From positions 1-64,000 of the forward strand of contig NZ_LHPC01000017.1 in NCBI RefSeq assembly GCF_001297125.1: a DNA stretch of 64,000 bases, written 5' to 3'. The notes beneath the pieces are model-generated. The model was not told the origin of the DNA. It saw only the letters and a list, made by a program, of their open reading frames with translations, and searched no databases. The position numbers were made by a program, and so were the translations under genes. This document shows positions 63,680 to 64,000 of the stretch, piece after piece; positions within the stretch are counted from its first letter, which is position 1; the number at the start of each line of letters is the position of its first letter. The DNA comes from Pseudomonas sp. RIT-PI-q (GTDB lineage Bacteria; Pseudomonadota; Gammaproteobacteria; Pseudomonadales; Pseudomonadaceae).

Positions 63680-64000
63680 GGCGAGCCACCTTCAGCGCGC
63701 GCAATGAAACCTGGCGCGGCATCAACGGGTAGCTCGGCAAATCCGCCTGCATCAAACAGTGCGGCTGACCGAGCAACGCCAACTGTTCGAGGGTTTGCCA
63801 GCACAAGCCGTGAAAATAGACTTCGTTCTGCGCCTGCACGGTCGCGCGAAAAACCTCGCAGCCCAACTCCTTGGCCCGTGACACCGCTTCGTTGACCAAC
63901 GCCTTGCCGATCATGCTGTGCCGCCGATACGCCGGGGCCACACACAAGCGCCCGCCAAACCACAGGCCCGGCTCCGGCTGATAGATGCGCACCGCGCCCA
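63672..64000 (-). CDS. MSMEG_0567/sll0786-family GNAT acetyltransferase, C-terminal part
   Basis: The last 108 residues or so of a GNAT protein are visible, entering from beyond the window end. The acetyl-CoA-binding loop appears as WFGGRLCVAPAYRRHSMIGK, followed by ALVNEAVSRAKELGCEVF and a YFHGLCWQTL segment. It belongs to the acetyltransferase component of Nit1C (MSMEG_0567). It overlaps the sll0787-type gene. The start and, presumably, the nitrilase and radical-SAM genes lie outside the window. Confidence 0.88.
   Translation of the reverse strand, partial: GAVRIYQPEPGLWFGGRLCVAPAYRRHSMIGKALVNEAVSRAKELGCEVFRATVQAQNEVYFHGLCWQTLEQLALLGQPHCLMQADLPSYPLMPRQVSLRALKVARHD

Overview
The window is about 64 kb of a Pseudomonas chromosome, most likely the P. 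fluorescens group. The clues are the GC-rich protein-coding style, many REP/REPIN palindromes of the GTAGGAGC...GCTCCTAC type, a DUF2790 gene beside a heavy-metal two-component system, and typical Pseudomonas versions of Mqo, KatG, IlvD, KGSADH and PuuB. No rRNA, tRNA, phage, transposase or CRISPR array was seen. This is accessory metabolism mixed with a few housekeeping genes.

Layout. (1) 1-9037: a sugar-alcohol catabolic island. A ribose-type ABC transporter, a short-chain dehydrogenase and DhaK/DhaL kinase subunits are divergent from an RpiB-type isomerase, transaldolase and transketolase. A SorC/EryD-type regulator lies at the end. The best reading is tetritol (threitol or erythritol) uptake, oxidation to erythrulose, phosphorylation, isomerisation to erythrose 4-phosphate and entry into the pentose phosphate pathway. 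(2) 9192-13974: a GNAT acetyltransferase, then a three-gene envelope operon (BNR sialidase-like protein, membrane protein, LtaS/OpgB-type sulfatase-fold transferase). (3) 14351-25261: KatG, a 27-residue membrane protein, an ExuT-like transporter, Mqo, IlvD and a chemoreceptor. (4) 25417-27579: a compact phospholipid operon (CdsA, PlsC, CDP-alcohol transferase with an altered active-site motif). (5) 27689-34830: DUF72, two small exported proteins, a SufR-like Fe-S regulator, a nucleotidyltransferase and a polyamine module (PuuB, SpuD/PotF-like binding protein, LysR). (6) 34861-38920: a 38-bp tandem repeat array, a secreted alpha/beta hydrolase, DUF2790 and a CopRS/IrlRS-like system, with two nearly identical response-regulator boxes.

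(7) 39146-49834: a catabolic island with two MFS carriers, a fluoroacetate-dehalogenase-like enzyme, PdxA2, a FAH-family enzyme, LysR, a UxaA/GarD dehydratase and KGSADH. UxaA, FAH and KGSADH form a plausible two-dehydration route from a sugar acid to 2-oxoglutarate, as with Sulfolobus KdaD. (8) 50208-59185: two nitronate-monooxygenase-like flavoproteins, MOSC, cytochrome b561, DUF485-ActP, two related LysR regulators and an MFS exporter. (9) 59612-64000: a YbfB-type MFS gene and the last four genes of a Nit1C (MSMEG_0567-0570/sll0787) cluster, cut by the window end.

Protein family names come from recognition of sequence features, without database searches. Substrates are inferred from gene neighbourhoods and are flagged as such.
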